The notes under the pieces were generated by a model. That model made no database searches. It was not told where the DNA came from and worked only from the letters and a program-made list of their open reading frames with translations. The position numbers were made by a program, and so were the translations under genes. Below are positions 1-12,503 of a stretch of DNA of 64,000 nt, one piece after another. The stretch is from Gentiana macrophylla (Eukaryota > Streptophyta > Magnoliopsida > Gentianales > Gentianaceae): positions 83,720,800-83,784,799 of the forward strand of contig CM047815.1 in NCBI GenBank assembly GCA_026214975.1, in the 5' to 3' direction. Position 1 is the stretch's first letter, and each line of letters opens with the position of its first letter.

Positions 1-945
1 TGTCAGTCCCATGAATAGTGACAGAAAGCAAGTCGAATGAGACAAAATCTGAAACGGCTACATTTGAATTTCAAATACAAGTCACAAGACCTTCTATCTA
101 TAAATAGAAGACTCCCAATTCAGATACAGATGATGATTCATGAAAATTAAGGATCAATACTGAGCTTTAAGATTTGAATTAACAAGAACACCCTGTTGAC
201 CCTACTGAACATAAAGCTACTGATCCAGAGAGAATCTACAAGTGCAATCTACATTCAAGCTACATTAAGTTTATGCACTTGAAGATATCAAGCTACTGAT
301 CATATCATCCTGATCAAGCTGCTGAAAGCTACTTGATTCAATCTTTATTTTATAAGAACCTGCTGAGGCAGTGAAGCACCTGTTAAGTGCCAAGTACTGT
401 TGTTTTTGGTGGAGCTGGTGAAGAGACAATCCTACCCTTCAAGGACCAGTGGAAGACTCAGGAGCAACAATTCTACATGTTCCCAGTTTTCAGTTTGCGA
501 AGCCATAGTTATTGGTGAAGGACAAACACTTTAGGGATTTTTGTAATAGCTACTTCAAAGATCTCTAGTGGATTACCTCCTACATCATAGGATAAGAGTG
601 GACGTACAGGATTACATCACCTGGAACCACTATAAAACTTGCTCATTTACTTACATCACTTACATTCTGTACTTAGTTCATTTAACACATCAATCTACTG
701 AATCTAGCAACATTCACACACATACAGTACTGAGTATCCAATACTTAGTATCATATTTAACAACAAGTTCTAAGGCTTAGTTTTTGATATTCCGCTGCAC
801 AAATTCAGTAGACTCAAAAGTCAACAGACTACCGAAGTTTCAGCAGGCTGCTGAAGTTGCTGAGTTTGTTAACTCCAAAAAGTTTTAAGTGTTAAGTTTA
901 TTCACCCCCCCTAAACTTAACCAAAGCCTTTTCAAGGGACCAACA
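1..945 (+). repeat. 5' LTR of the SIRE-like element (right-hand part)
   Basis: Aligns with 17909-18858 at high identity and ends in CCAACA just before the primer-binding site. It differs by a short internal length change near 70-95: the 5' copy keeps bases that the 3' copy has lost. A TATA box (ctataaatag, 98-107) marks the likely promoter. The short open frame at 568-780 has no counterpart in known proteins and is part of the LTR. Confidence 0.9.
98..107 (+). promoter_or_regulatory. TATA box of SIRE-like LTR
   Basis: The motif ctataaatag is present here and at 17978-17987 in the 3' LTR, at the same place in both copies. It is the only strong TATA element in the shared part, so transcription probably starts about 30 bases downstream. 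Confidence 0.6.
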
Positions 946-946
946 A

Positions 947-958
947 TGGTATCAGAGC
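947..958 (+). other. Primer-binding site, initiator tRNA-Met type
   Basis: tggtatcagagc lies one base after the LTR end. It is the standard complement of the 3' end of plant initiator tRNA-Met used by copia elements to prime minus-strand DNA. Confidence 0.92.
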
Positions 959-1046
959 AGACTTCTGTTCTGAAGAAATCCTACTTGTTGTGCTTGTGAA
1001 AACTCTTTGAACTTTTTCAAGTTACTGGTTTTCAAAGCTTTGCATC

Positions 1047-2367
1047 ATGGATAACAATCAGTATGCTAGAACAATGTTGATGTGTTCTTTAGATAGATTT
1101 GATGAATATAAACGTCGTATGCAGGCTTTTCTAGCTGCAATTCATGATGAAATGATGGATGTGCTGACAGATGGACCACTGTAGATTACTAAAGCTGTAG
1201 CAGTGGGAACTGAAACTGAGTATATTCCAAAACCAAAAAAGGAATGGAACGCAGAAGACAGAAAGAGACCAACTTGAATAATATTGCTATATATATCATT
1301 TACAGAACCTTTGATAGCAATATGTACATGAAAGTTAAAGATTGCAAAACTGCAAAAGAGCTATGGGATAAGCTGCAGTTGATATGTGAAGGCACTGATG
1401 CTATAAAGAAGAACAAGATCAGTGTGGCAAAGAAGAAGTTTCAAAAATTCAATATGAAACCTAATGAGACCATTGAGCAAATGGAATCAATGTTTAATGC
1501 CATCATGGATGAGTTGACCCTACTGAGTGTCAAGTACTCCCAGGAAGAAATAAACTCCAAAATTTTGGAAGCCCTACCTGCTATGGATGTATGGAAGATG
1601 AAAGTGACTGCCATAGAGGAGATGAGAAGTCTACAAGAGGAAGACACTTTTAAATTATTCTCAGATCTCAAAGCATATGAATTCAGCAAAAAGCTAGTAC
1701 CTGAGACTGAAAGGGAAGAGTCAAAGACAACAGCACTGGCTGCTACACACAATGAAGAATCATCAAATGCTCAAGATGATTTACTGGATGATATACAAGA
1801 GCAGATTGCATTACTAAGCAAAAATATCAGCATGAGGAAGGCTGGAGAAGTTCCCCAAGGAATTTTTCAAGAAGATCCAATGATAAAAAGAAAGAAGAGT
1901 CAAAGAATGATAATGATTATCTATGCTGCAATTGCAAGAAATCAGGACACTTCAAACCTGACTGTCCTGATCTGAAACAGAAGAAAGATCCAGAATATCT
2001 ATGTTTTAACTGCAAGAAGCCTGGACATTTCAGACCTAATTGTCCAGACCTACAAAAGAACAAGAATCAGCAAAGAAGATTTGGAAAGAAAGCCATGGTT
2101 GCTGAGGATGAATCTGGATATGGAGTTGAGTCAGAAAAGTGTAAAGAATCAGATGATACTGCACTGATTGCTGACATGGATGATTATGCCCTAATGTCTA
2201 ACATGGATGAAACACAAGAGGTATATAATTATGTATCTATTAATACACCTGCTGAAAGTGATTGTGAATCCACTTGTGGTTCAAATCCAAAAATTTCTAT
2301 CAATGAAGAGACTTTAGATACCATCATTAATCAACTGAGGATAATACAATCTGGTTATAGATTGTGA
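1047..2367 (+). pseudogene. gag: gag, SIRE-like element, broken
   Basis: The likely start is the ATG at 1047 (MDNNQYAR...). A TAG at 1182-1184 interrupts the frame, then a frame change near 1262 leads into the main gag segment (1244 to about 1900), which has the copia gag signature around KTAKELWDKLQ. A further frame change near 1900 leads to two CCHC zinc knuckles, at 1924-1965 and 2002-2043, both CX2CX4HX4C with all ligands present. Two knuckles are usual for SIRE-type gag. Gag forms the virus-like particle and the knuckles bind the RNA. An acidic tail follows to a stop at 2365-2367. With at least four lesions no functional protein is expected. Confidence 0.85.
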
Positions 2368-3463
2368 AGACTGAAAAAGAGGCTCTTCAGGCAGAAGTTG
2401 AAAGGGTTGCTGAGGTAGTAAAGTCCACTGAGAACACTTCTATGAAGCCAAATCAGAAGTCAAAGAGGCCTACAGTATCTAAATGGAAGAATAAATCCAA
2501 AAATAATAATGTACCTTCTAGACCTACTGATAGCAGACATGCTACATAGTCTGCTGAACCACAAAAAGGGAAAAGTCAGAAATATTCCAAGGATAAGCAT
2601 CATAAATCCAGAAATGTTAATCATTCTAGAGATACTTATCTCAGGGGGAAAGGTAGATTATTCCTTACTGATGAGGATTGGAATATTCCTGCTCCAGTTG
2701 CTAGAAACAAGAAGTATAATCATACTATGAGGACTCAGCAGAGGACTCATACAAGACCTCAGCAGACTCCTCAATATAGAGCTGTGCCTAATAAAGAGCA
2801 TAACTATGATTGTGCCAATGGTTCTAACAATGCAAATCACTCAAAGCAGCACTGCAAACCAAGAGGCCAAAAAACATATGTGAATTCTACGCAACCAATT
2901 GTTAGACAATATGGATATTGTGGAATACATGTATGAACTAAAGTATGACACATTTAGAAGAAGAACTTATGGAAATTTACCAAGGGTCATGCTTGCCACT
3001 GACCATCATGGACCCAAACAGTTTTGGGTACCTAAAATGCATTAACTTTGTTTTGTAGGGTATCTGGTACATTGACAGTGGATGTTCCAGACATATGACA
3101 AAAAGCAAGCACTGTCTGACAGATTTTGGGGCAAAGGATGGTCCAAGAGTAAATTTTGGCAACAAGGACAAACCTGGATACACAAAAGGATATGGCACAC
3201 TAGTGAGAAAGGGATTAACAATAAAAAATGTTGCATATGTGGAAGGACTGAACTACAATCTGCTGAGCACTGGTCAGTTCTGTGACATGGGATACAAAGT
3301 GACTTTTGACAAGGGCAAATGTACTGTCATTAGTGAAAGAGGTGATCAAGTTGTACTAGCTGGTAGAAGACAACAAAACATGTATGTTGTGGATTGGTCT
3401 ACTGCAGTTTCAGAAACATGCCTGAATGTACATACCAAATCAGAACTCAATTGGTTGTGGCAT
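2368..3463 (+). pseudogene. pol: Protease and start of integrase, SIRE-like element, broken
   Basis: 2368-3046 is a lysine-rich linker in shifting frames with no recognisable domain. From about 3047 the copia aspartic protease is readable: the active-site triad D-S-G is at 3074-3082 (IDSGCSRHMT), followed by the fold around GYGTLV and the segment YVEGLNYNLLSTGQF. The frame ends at 3463 in the pre-integrase motif (...LNWLWH), exactly where the Athila-like LTR is inserted. The rest of that motif resumes at 9793. The protease would cut the Gag-Pol polyprotein. Confidence 0.85.
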
Positions 3464-4421
3464 TGACGGACATTTTCTAGGCTATACAATCCTTACCGGC
3501 AGTGTACCGGGTCAAATTGTAGTTCTAGTCTGGTGAGTCAGGTCGTATCCTCAAGGAAATGAAGGCATAATTCAAAGTGTGTTTAAACACCAAGAAGCTA
3601 TTATTAACTCAATCTAAGTCGCAGTTTTTCATTTTCCCTCGGGTTAGATTATGTTAGTAGTTAGATTGTTAGTAAAGCAGTAAATAAATATATACATATA
3701 AAAATAGATAATATATATATTTTTGGAATCTAGCCAAGAATACTTTACTCAATCAATATCTTTTTTAGTAGAATTGAATGAGACAGATCTTTTCCTCGAT
3801 GCAAGGAGGTCAATTATATATGAATTGTCAGACTCCTGTTTGCACAACTCCTCCTCACACGAAAGACATGAAATTGTCATACGTCTAGTCATCTATCCAA
3901 TGCCATCTTAAGCATGGGTCACTCCCGTTTTGTCATACGGCCAGTTTTTAAGATTGATTAAACAGGTGATTTAACGCAATAATATCGTGAGCACAATTTT
4001 AATAAGATTTATCTCTCCCAAGATAAATCTGCCCCCGGGTAGGAAATCGGATTCCGTTGTCACGTTTTCACTCGGCCAATTTTACCCTCCGGTCTTTCTA
4101 TCCGTACATTAAGTTCAAAATAGAAAGAAATTCATCATAATTAATTTTAATCATTTTTACCAGAGTCGATCATCCATTTTACCAAAAAGATTAACTAATT
4201 CAGATTCATATATTGGCTAAATATATTTTTTAGTTTAACATAGTTATAATAAGTAATATACAAATAGAAATAGAAATAATAAACATAATAATATTAGAAT
4301 ATATTACCAGTTATTCTATTTGTTGAATCGAAGTCGTTTCACCAATACAAAGACATAACAAAGCTTCCAAAATCAACGATCTTTGATAATTATTCCACCA
4401 TTACAACGATACTATAACTAT

Positions 4422-4427
<6 letters not shown>

Positions 4428-4460
<33 letters not shown>

Positions 4461-4547
4461 GCCCAAAATAAAATAAGAAGAAGGAAGAAGATGAAAGAAA
4501 TTTATAGATATATCACATATATATTCATACATAGACATATGTATATA

Positions 4548-4622
<75 letters not shown>
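4428..4622. repeat. AT/TG microsatellites inside the solo LTR
   Basis: A (TA)n run at 4428-4458, a (TG)n run at about 4548-4568 and a second (TA)n run to 4622. The purine-rich segment at 4459-4497 (gggcccaaa...) appears to be followed by a second AT block, which suggests a local duplication of this LTR part. Open frames across these runs are low-complexity artefacts. Confidence 0.9.
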
Positions 4623-4627
<5 letters not shown>

Positions 4628-7600
4628 TAACTTGCAATGAATGCAGATGATTGAGCATCCTTCATGCGATCAATAAGTAAAATTTAAATGCAGAAATGTG
4701 TCTCTTTGCAATCAATGAATGATATGAAAAGGAAAATCAAATGTTTTGTCGGACTCTGAGTAATAAAGTTGATGCTACAGAACTTCAGGTAAGATCGGCA
4801 TCGGGTAAGATGATACCCAACATTGTATAACCGAATGACGTTAATTTTTTCATTTTTGTTTCACTTGGGTTTTAGTTTGGTCGGCTTGTTTTGTAAGATG
4901 AGGTAAACATCTGTAATTGGATAAATCATCAAACATGAAATTATATCAACAAAAATAAATAAGTATGCTTTATACATTTTTTTTTGATGATTTTCAGTGT
5001 TGCATTGTTAAAGAAACTCATTTCAGCGACTTAAAAAAAATATATTAGACTCAAACACGATTTGAGCGACTGTGCAAAGGGCCGACAAAGTAGTATAAAA
5101 ACTTGTGCAATGCATGTAAGAACATTCATGTAATATAAGTTTCTGAAAACATTCAATAAACATTCATCTAAGGCAGAAAATATAAGTTCCGATCCAGATA
5201 GAGAAGAAAGTGTATAACAAACATTGAACAACAACAATGAATAAATAGTTACCGGCATGTCTTGTTGATGCCTCATGGTAAAGAATCACCACCCATGAAG
5301 GTATACTGCATCACATCTTTGAGGATGATGTTGCTCCAGATTTCTCAATGAGAAACTTTGAAACATGTTCATCAAACAGTCAATGAGGAAAGAAAGAAAG
5401 AAGAAACAACAGACAGAAAAGGAAAAAGTGATAAACCATCATGAATAGAAAAACATATCACTACCTTATGTACCATAATTATATATATAGTTCTCTCAAG
5501 CAATCTTAATAATGCTTCTATATCTCTCATCTGTAGTTAAGCGTTTTCTACTAAGCGTACCAACATATACTCAAAACTGATCTGTTTTCTTACAGTTAAT
5601 GACCCAAATCAGACCTATCAAACATGTTGTTATTAGACCACCTACAAATTCTTAATAAAAGAGGAAATAGAAGACAACTTACACTGGTTCTTTTCCATTC
5701 CTGCAATAGCATGAAAGATTGCATCATAAAGTAAGAAAGAGGTACAATAAATGGGGGAAACGATTTGGTAACATGGCTTAAAATTATAATTAACACGGCC
5801 ATGTAACATCAGACATACCAACAAACACACACCAAAGGCTACCGCGTAAGCCCATCGAGTTTTATTTCCCAAAACTGCAATGAATATACCATTGAAAGAA
5901 TTTGAAATTCACATCAAGACATATGCCATGACAAACGTTTCCATTAAAAATAAAGGGCACTATTATTGGCACCACGATGAATCTACCGAGACACCGCACC
6001 TCCCAGGCAAAATTCGATTTCGTAGAGAATCGATCTGCAGAGTGAATATTGAGAGCCAAAATCTAATCCCAGCCTCTCGAAAAAAAACGATTTTGTGTAC
6101 ATAAGGAGTAATTAAATAAGGAGGATGACAGTGTTTCGGCCTTTCCCGGCGGCGTCCGGCGTTGTTGTTGTAATTTACCGGCTTTTATCCGACGTTTAAT
6201 AAAATCTTTCGTTTCTCGAGAAAAAAAGGAGGATGAATTAAAAGCTGAATTAAATAAGGAGGATCAAATGTAACCTTTTTAGGGACGGATTCGTTTGTGC
6301 ACATATATGTGGTCATGAATTTCTTCTTTCATGAAATCCAGTTAGGACAAAACTGAGCCATATCCTCTATCCAAAGAACAAACGAAGGAAACGATGATTG
6401 ATGAGTTAGAAATATTCCAATGTGCTGACATCTAAACTAAGAGGGGAAATTGAAGCTCAACAGCCAAGAAGAACCAAATTGCACCTAGAATTGAAGGATA
6501 AGAAAACCAATGAAGACATATATACGACAAAGGGAAAAAATAAACAAAATAAGCCGTCAAACAAAAAGTACCTCTTGGCAAGTTCACTTCATATAGTGCC
6601 AGCATATGGTTTTACCTCCGGCTCCAACTTCAATATTTTGACACCAAGCTTCTTGTCCTTCTCTACACGCTTGTTTTTAATTCCATAAAAATAAAAAATT
6701 AAGAAGGCAAGTACAGTAAGGGGGAAAAATTCCTCAAAATTCTCAAACTGCAAAATGAGTCCATTGTGACATTACGGTTTTCTTTGGAACATTAGAAACA
6801 CTTTATTTTTTATAGCCGCTACTGTTCAAACGCTTGATTTTTTGAAATGGTGTGTTGGCTTATGAGATTGAGAGCGTATCAGGGTCGAAATTTTTCAACC
6901 AGAAGTGATAATGAATTCAACGTTGAAAACTCTGTCTACAACCAAAATCACAGAACAACAAAAATGCTCGCCGTCAATCGGAATGGAAGTTAAAAAGAAA
7001 AAAGGAAAGGTAGACATTATTACCTCAGATCGAAATGTGCTATCTCTTCATCTCGTGAAATGGGACGGGTGGGCTATACCATTGTTTAAGCTTTGAAGAT
7101 TGATCTGCAGCGTAGTGGTAAGTATTTTTTAAACTTCCAACCAGAAGTACTGAAAATAAAAGGCTTGAAGAATGAAATCAATGTGTTTCAATTCCTCAAA
7201 CAAATAAACACAAACCAAAAAAAAAAATCAGCAAAAAAATGAACAAAATGCATAAAAGACCCACTATGAATATAGCAATGAATACAAACACAAAACCACA
7301 TAATAGATCGAGTAGAGGATATAACCTGACATTCACAAAGATCACTTCTGCTTGCTTGTTTTTGCCTTTTACCATTGTATACTACCACCCGGATTAGAGA
7401 AAGATAATGTTCGTGAAATATGTCTATGTTTTGATGTCCAAAGGCAGGCAATTGTGGTAGAAATCTTGGCCCCTGGCATTAGTGTTAAGACTTCCATTAG
7501 ATTCACTCCTTCGTCCATATACGATTAGTCTCAGCTCCTAGTTGTTAATCATTCCACCAAAGGTCCCATCTGCTTTTTATTTATTTATAACAAAAGTCCC

Positions 7601-8802
7601 ATCTGCACGTTGCACAGGCATCATGACTTCGTTAAATCCAAAATGTAGATACCATCTTCACGTTCATAGCTAATAACTTTGAAAATCAACATCGTGTCCA
7701 TAAAAGACTATAAGTGAATGTGTCTAAGGTATATTTTTCAATAATAGTGGTATGCCTACATCAATTGTGCTGTGGAACTATGTTCCCTAAGATGAATATG
7801 ACTTTCTTTTCTCAACTGCGAAGCAGACTATTTGGATAAAGGCCTTCTCACAAGAGAATGTAAACTTGATTTGAAAATGTAAGCAAATATTCCAGGTTGA
7901 TTAATTTTTTCTTTTTAATGCATAACATTTGCACAGATTTAAGATTAAAATGACTGGCCAAGTTGAAAATACCTATTTTATCAATTGTTGTTTAAACGTA
8001 CCTCTCAATTCTAGTAATTCAACCCGCAGAGCATCCTCCAAAACCCATGGAGCAAAACAAAGAACATAATACATACATCCGCATCAGTCAAAGCAACCAT
8101 AAACACACTCCATCCTTGAAATGCCGGCAAAGTAAATCAGAAGTTACTATAACCCATATGCAAAAAATGAAATTTTCTGCGCACAAATCATATACAAAAT
8201 AGATGTGAAATTCAACAGCCATAACTCCATCCCTGCCTTAATTAGTTATTTAGCAATAGAATCAAAACTATTTCCATTTACAATACTAAAATTTTGCATT
8301 ATTTATGGTTACACCACTTAGCCAATTTGGATCCAAAAATCACAGTTGTCGAATAGGGAGTTTTGTTCCGGCCAATCATCGCCCCAATTTCTAAGGACCA
8401 GCAAGGTATTATCGAAGATCCATGGCCCTTGATCGATCAATTTACCTGGGTTTTCCTCTGTGTCGAAAACATATTGGTAGCAGTTTGGTTTCTACTCCTT
8501 CCGAAAATTCTTCCTGAGATGCACCAAGAGAAGTAGATTCATCCGCTGTGAGATAGAGGTCACGTAGGATGGATTTTATATCGAAGGCCATCACTCCGGT
8601 GGGGGAGGATGGTTTTGCGGCTCGGTGGGAGATGGGTGGCTCTAGTCGCCATAGATGAGAAGCACTAAAGAGGGATTTAATTTAATTTAATTAGACAATA
8701 ATTGAGTTTTATAAACTTGGAAAGAAAAAAAGCGTGTTATCTTTCGGGTCTATTAACGGTTTTGGGTCGTATTTTACGGGTAATTGGGTTGAATTGATTC
8801 CT
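4623..8802. other. Unclassified 4.2 kb insert within the solo LTR
   Basis: This segment has no match to the related LTRs at 32032 or 39347 and is bracketed by AT repeats, which hides its exact ends. I see no transposase, helicase or reverse transcriptase, and no clear terminal inverted repeats. It holds exon-like pieces with plausible splice sites: + strand 4741-4788, ending cttcag before gtaag; minus strand about 8079-8002, with FAPWVLEDALRVELLELR before a GT donor; and the minus-strand 5' gene end at 8446-8591. Open frames at 5596-6104, 6422-6688, 6905-7096 and 7188-7451 resemble nothing I know. A Helitron or Pack-type element carrying gene fragments is possible, since Helitrons insert between A and T. 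Neither terminus could be proved. Confidence 0.5.
8446..8591 (-). pseudogene. Candidate first coding exon of an unidentified gene fragment
   Basis: On the minus strand a TATA-like box (8715-8706, tttataaaac) precedes a leader and an ATG at 8591-8589 with G at +4. The frame runs 48 codons (starting MAFDIKSILRDLYLTADES) and ends in CCCAG followed by GTAAAT, a good splice donor. A stop lies just inside the putative intron. An upstream ATG at 8652-8650 opens a 30-codon frame that overlaps the first. The opening residues weakly recall the start of DUF4283 (LINE-associated) proteins, but this is only an impression. No downstream exon could be joined with confidence. Confidence 0.35.
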
Positions 8803-9792
8803 CTATATATTATATATTATATATATTATATATAGATATAGATATATATATGTGTGTGTTCTACAAATAAAAAAGAAGAAGAAGATGGTGGGACGAGAGA
8901 AAGAGGGAAAGAAGAAGGGGAGAAGAAAGGGGCCAAGAAGGGGCAAAGTTTGTGATTGGGTTGAGGGGGTATATATAGGAAAATAAAGATGGGCCGGACC
9001 GGGCCGGGTAGGGGCCGGACTGGGCCGGGAAAATGATTACATTCAGCCGCCTTAATTTCCAATTTACGGGTATAATTTGGAATAAAACTTGTAAAATTCA
9101 TATCTCGAGTTCTGGATCTTCAAATGACATGATTCAAGATGCATTGGAAAGCTCTCGGAAAAATATACAACTTTCATTAAGGACTCTTCTTCTGAAAATG
9201 TCGTTTTAATGATCCATTCGTTTGTCGAAGATATTTCTCAATTTCCACTAATACAAATCGATTAGCCACTTGACCACTTGACTTAATGATACTTGAGTTG
9301 TAGAAGTCCGATTGAAGTGATTCAAAGTGCGCTGAAAAGCTCATTGGAAGATCTAAAACTTTCATGAAGAAGTCTTCCCCAGAAAATGCCTTTAAGTTGG
9401 GTCTAATGTCTGTCATAGATATTTTACGGTAGAAGCATTCATGACAATTGATCTGTTTGAACTCGTTAGCTTATGGAAACTTCTTCTTTCCCTCAAAATC
9501 CATATTTTAGTGCTCAAAACATGTCGTTACGTGGAATCTTGGTCAATGTATAATCTCGCAATGAATGAACCAAAAAACAAAAACGTAAATCTGAACGACA
9601 TTTAGGTTCTTAAACCGTACAAATTTATAAAAACATAATAAAACACGATAATTTATACAATAATCACTATTTATATATTTGGATAAAATTAAGTAATTAT
9701 TGATTTAAATTGGTACAATAATGCTCAAAGTGATATCAATATTGGGGTAAAATGTCGTAATAATGATCATCAATTTGTCTCTCATCAGGCAT

Positions 9793-10611
9793 AAGAAGTT
9801 AAATCATCTAAACTTTGATGATATCAATCAATTAGTGAAAAAGAAACTGGTGATTGGTCTACCCGAAATTACATTCAAGAAAGATGCAATATGTGATGCT
9901 TGTCAGCAAGGTAAACAGACTAAATCAAGCTTCAAGTCAAAAACCAAGCAATCAACTAAGAGAGTTTTGGAACTAATGCATATGGATTTATTTGGACCAA
10001 TAACTCCAACTAGTGTGACAGGAAAGAAGTATACATTAATAGTTGTGGATGACTATTCAAGGTATACTTGGGTTGTATTCATGAATAAGAAAAGTGAAAC
10101 ACCCAAAAGGATGCCTGATCTTTTGAAAAGATTGCAAAATGAGAAAAGTTTGACAGTAGTAAAGATCAGATCAGACAAGGGTGCTGAATTTCTCAATAAA
10201 GTTATAAGAAAATACTGTGAACAGAATGGTGTACTACACCAACTTGTTGCTGCTGGTACACCTCAGCAAAATGAGGTTGCTGAAAGAAGAAACAGAACCT
10301 TAAAGGAAGCATGAAGGACTATGATTTGTGAGGCATTGCTACCTGAAAGATATTGGGCTGAAGCATTCAATACAGCATGCTACACAGAAAACAGGACCTC
10401 AGTATACAAGAAGCTGCTGAAGACACCATATGAGATTTGGAATGGAAGGAAACCAAATATATCATATTTCCATCCATTTGGAAGCAAGTGCTTTATTTTA
10501 AATCACAAGGAGCAATTGAAAGTATTCCAACCAAAATCAGATGAAGGAATTTTCTTGGGATATTCTTCAGTCAGCAAGGCATTCAGAGTACTGAACAAAA
10601 GGTCCTGAAGC
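9793..10611 (+). pseudogene. pol: Integrase, SIRE-like element, broken
   Basis: Resumes directly after the target duplication of the solo LTR. The HHCC zinc module continues with HKKLNHLNF and ends CDACQQGK. The catalytic core follows, with D in MHMDLFGP, D in VVDDYSRYTW, the RSDKGAEF motif carrying the catalytic E, and the PQQNEVAERRNRT motif. A TGA at 10312-10314 breaks the frame. It reopens at 10321 with YWAEAFNTACY, PYEIWNGRKPN and GYSSVSKAFRV, the usual copia integrase C-terminal motifs, and stops again near 10606. Integrase would insert the cDNA into the chromosome. The initial residues before 9788 in this frame belong to the solo LTR. Confidence 0.9.
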
Positions 10612-12503
10612 ATGAAGAAACAATACATGTTGCATTTGATGAACCTAAGTTTACTGGAATGGAGGATGGAGCCTCTGAACCTGCTGAGATTCAACAAGTC
10701 ACTGATCCAGAATGTGTTGAAGTTCTGGAAAGATTAAATGAGTTAAAGGTTACTGACACTGCCCCTGCTGATAACGCTACTGTCGCAACAACTGAGGCAA
10801 TTCAAGGATCTGCTGGACCCCCTGAAGAGACAGCAGACCCTACTGAAGAAGGAGTTCTCAACCAAAATCCACAATGGTTAAGGGATCACCCTGCTGAGCA
10901 AGTTATTGGCAACATACAGCAAGGTGTGAGAACTAGAAGACAACTAAAAGCAATGTTTACTTGCTTTCTATCTCAAATAGAACCTAAAGTTGTTGAAGAA
11001 GCAATATCATATCCAGATTGGATAACTTCTATGCAAGAAGAATTAAATGAATTTGAAAGAAATCAAGTCTGGAAACTAGTAGAAAGACCTAATCATGCAA
11101 ATATAATTGGTACAAAATGGGTTCACAGATATAAATTGGATGAATCATGTACCATTGTGAGGAACAAAGCCAGACTAGTGGCAAAAGGCTATTCTCAAGC
11201 AGAAGGATAGACTTTGATGAGACATATGCCCCTGTTGCAAGATTGGAAGCTATAAGATTATTCTTGGCACATGCTGCATATAAAAACTTCAAAGTTAATC
11301 AGATGGATGTCAAAAGTGCATTTTTGAATGGCATTTTGGAAGATGTGGCATATGTTCAGCAACTTCCTGGATTTCAAGTTAAGGATCAAGAAGATAAATA
11401 GTATAGACTCAATAAGGCACTTTATGGATTGAAGCAAGCACCAAGAGCATGGTATGAGACTCTATCTCAATTCTTGGTAGACAATGGCTTTACAAAAGGA
11501 ACCATTGACAAGACTCTATCAAAATCAATGAGGGAAACAGCACCCTGCTGGTACAAATTTATGTTGATGATATAATTTTTGGTTCTGAAAATAATGTGCT
11601 GTGTGCGAAGTTTGCAAATCTTATGAAGAGCAAATTCTAAATGAGTATGATGGGTGAAATGAACTATTTTTGGTATTGCAAGTCAAGCAATTGAAAGATG
11701 GAATGTTTATTCATCAAACCAAATATACCAAGGATCTACTGAAGAAATTTGGTATGGAAAACAGCACCAAAATATCAACTCCAATGAGCACAAACATTAG
11801 AATGGATGAAGATCGAGAAGGCAAAGATGTTGATCAGACCCTATACAGAAGAATGATAGGAAGTCTATTGTACCTTACTGCCAGCAGACCAGACATATCA
11901 TTTGTTGTAGGTGTCTGTGTAAGATTTCAATCAAAACCTAAGGAAAGTCATCTTGCTGCTGTAAAAAGAGTTCTCAAGTATCTAAAAGAGACTTTGGGAG
12001 TAAGAATATGGCATTCAAAAGATGGAAGCTTCAAGGTCATATCTTACTCAGATTCAGATTATGCTGGTTGCAAGATTGACAGGAAAAGCACCTCAGGAAC
12101 CTGTCAATTAATGGGAAATAGATTGGTTTTCTGGTTCAGCAAGAAACAAAACTCTATATCAACTTCAACTGCTGAAGCATAATACATAGCTGCTGAAAGT
12201 TGCTGTGCACAAGTTTTAAGGTAAAGACAACAATTAACGGATTATGGAATTGAAGAAAGATAAATTCCAATTATGTGTGACAACACAAGTGCAATTGCAA
12301 TCACAGAAAAACATGTTTTGCACTCAAGAACCAAGCATATTGATGTGAGACATCACTTTATAAGAGATCATGTTGAAAAGAAAGATGTGGTGGTTCTATA
12401 CATCCCTACTAAAGATCAACTTGTTGATATATTCACTAAACTATTAGATAGTGAAAGATTTGCTAAATTGAGGACTGAGCTTGGAATTATAAAAGTTGAC
12501 TGA
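10612..12503 (+). pseudogene. pol: Reverse transcriptase and RNase H, SIRE-like element, broken
   Basis: A proline-, glutamate- and threonine-rich linker (to about 10870) leads into the RT: TKWVHRYKLDE, ARLVAKGYSQ, then a TAG at 11208-11210. It continues with ETYAPVARLEAIR and QMDVKSAFLNG, a stop at about 11399-11401, and ALYGLKQAPRAWYE. A frame change follows before the catalytic YVDD box at 11560-11571. A TAA at 11638-11640 and another shift precede RNase H: 11670-12182 includes SRPDISFVVGV, SYSDSDYAGC and DRKSTSG. A TAA at 12181 falls in the TAEA motif. The end (MCDNTSAIAIT, RTKHIDVRHHFI, DQLVDIFTK) reaches the stop at 12501-12503. At least five lesions rule out activity. Confidence 0.9.

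Larger units (their letters stand above)
3464..9787 (-). mobile_element. Solo LTR of an Athila/Tat-like Ty3/gypsy family, itself interrupted
   Basis: 3464-4622 and 8803-9787 align respectively with the left and right parts of the 2.5 kb LTRs at 32032-34503 and 39347-41852. Shared anchors are the cgtatcctca..gaaatgaaggcat segment, the gggcccaaa segment, and the tail ending gtctctcatca. The insertion is flanked by the direct repeat ggcat (3459-3463 and 9788-9792), a 5-base target duplication that cuts through the pre-integrase motif of the SIRE-like pol. There is no primer site, gag or pol of this family inside, so it is a solo LTR rather than a full element. It starts TGACGGAC, equivalent to position 32070 of the other copy. 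Orientation follows the LARD at 32032-41852, which is read from the minus strand. Confidence 0.85.

Noticed and set aside
568..780. 70-codon + strand frame
   Set aside because: It lies inside the SIRE-like LTR. The 3' LTR copy has changes and the residues are repetitive, so it is not a gene.
4383..4658. Two 85-codon open frames on opposite strands
   Set aside because: They run through (TA)n and (TG)n repeats and encode only alternating tyrosine/isoleucine or histidine/threonine. They are low-complexity artefacts.
3464..9787. Complete Athila-like element rather than solo LTR
   Set aside because: The left part matches only the left half of the LTR and the right part only the right half. No primer site, gag or polypurine tract is found between them.
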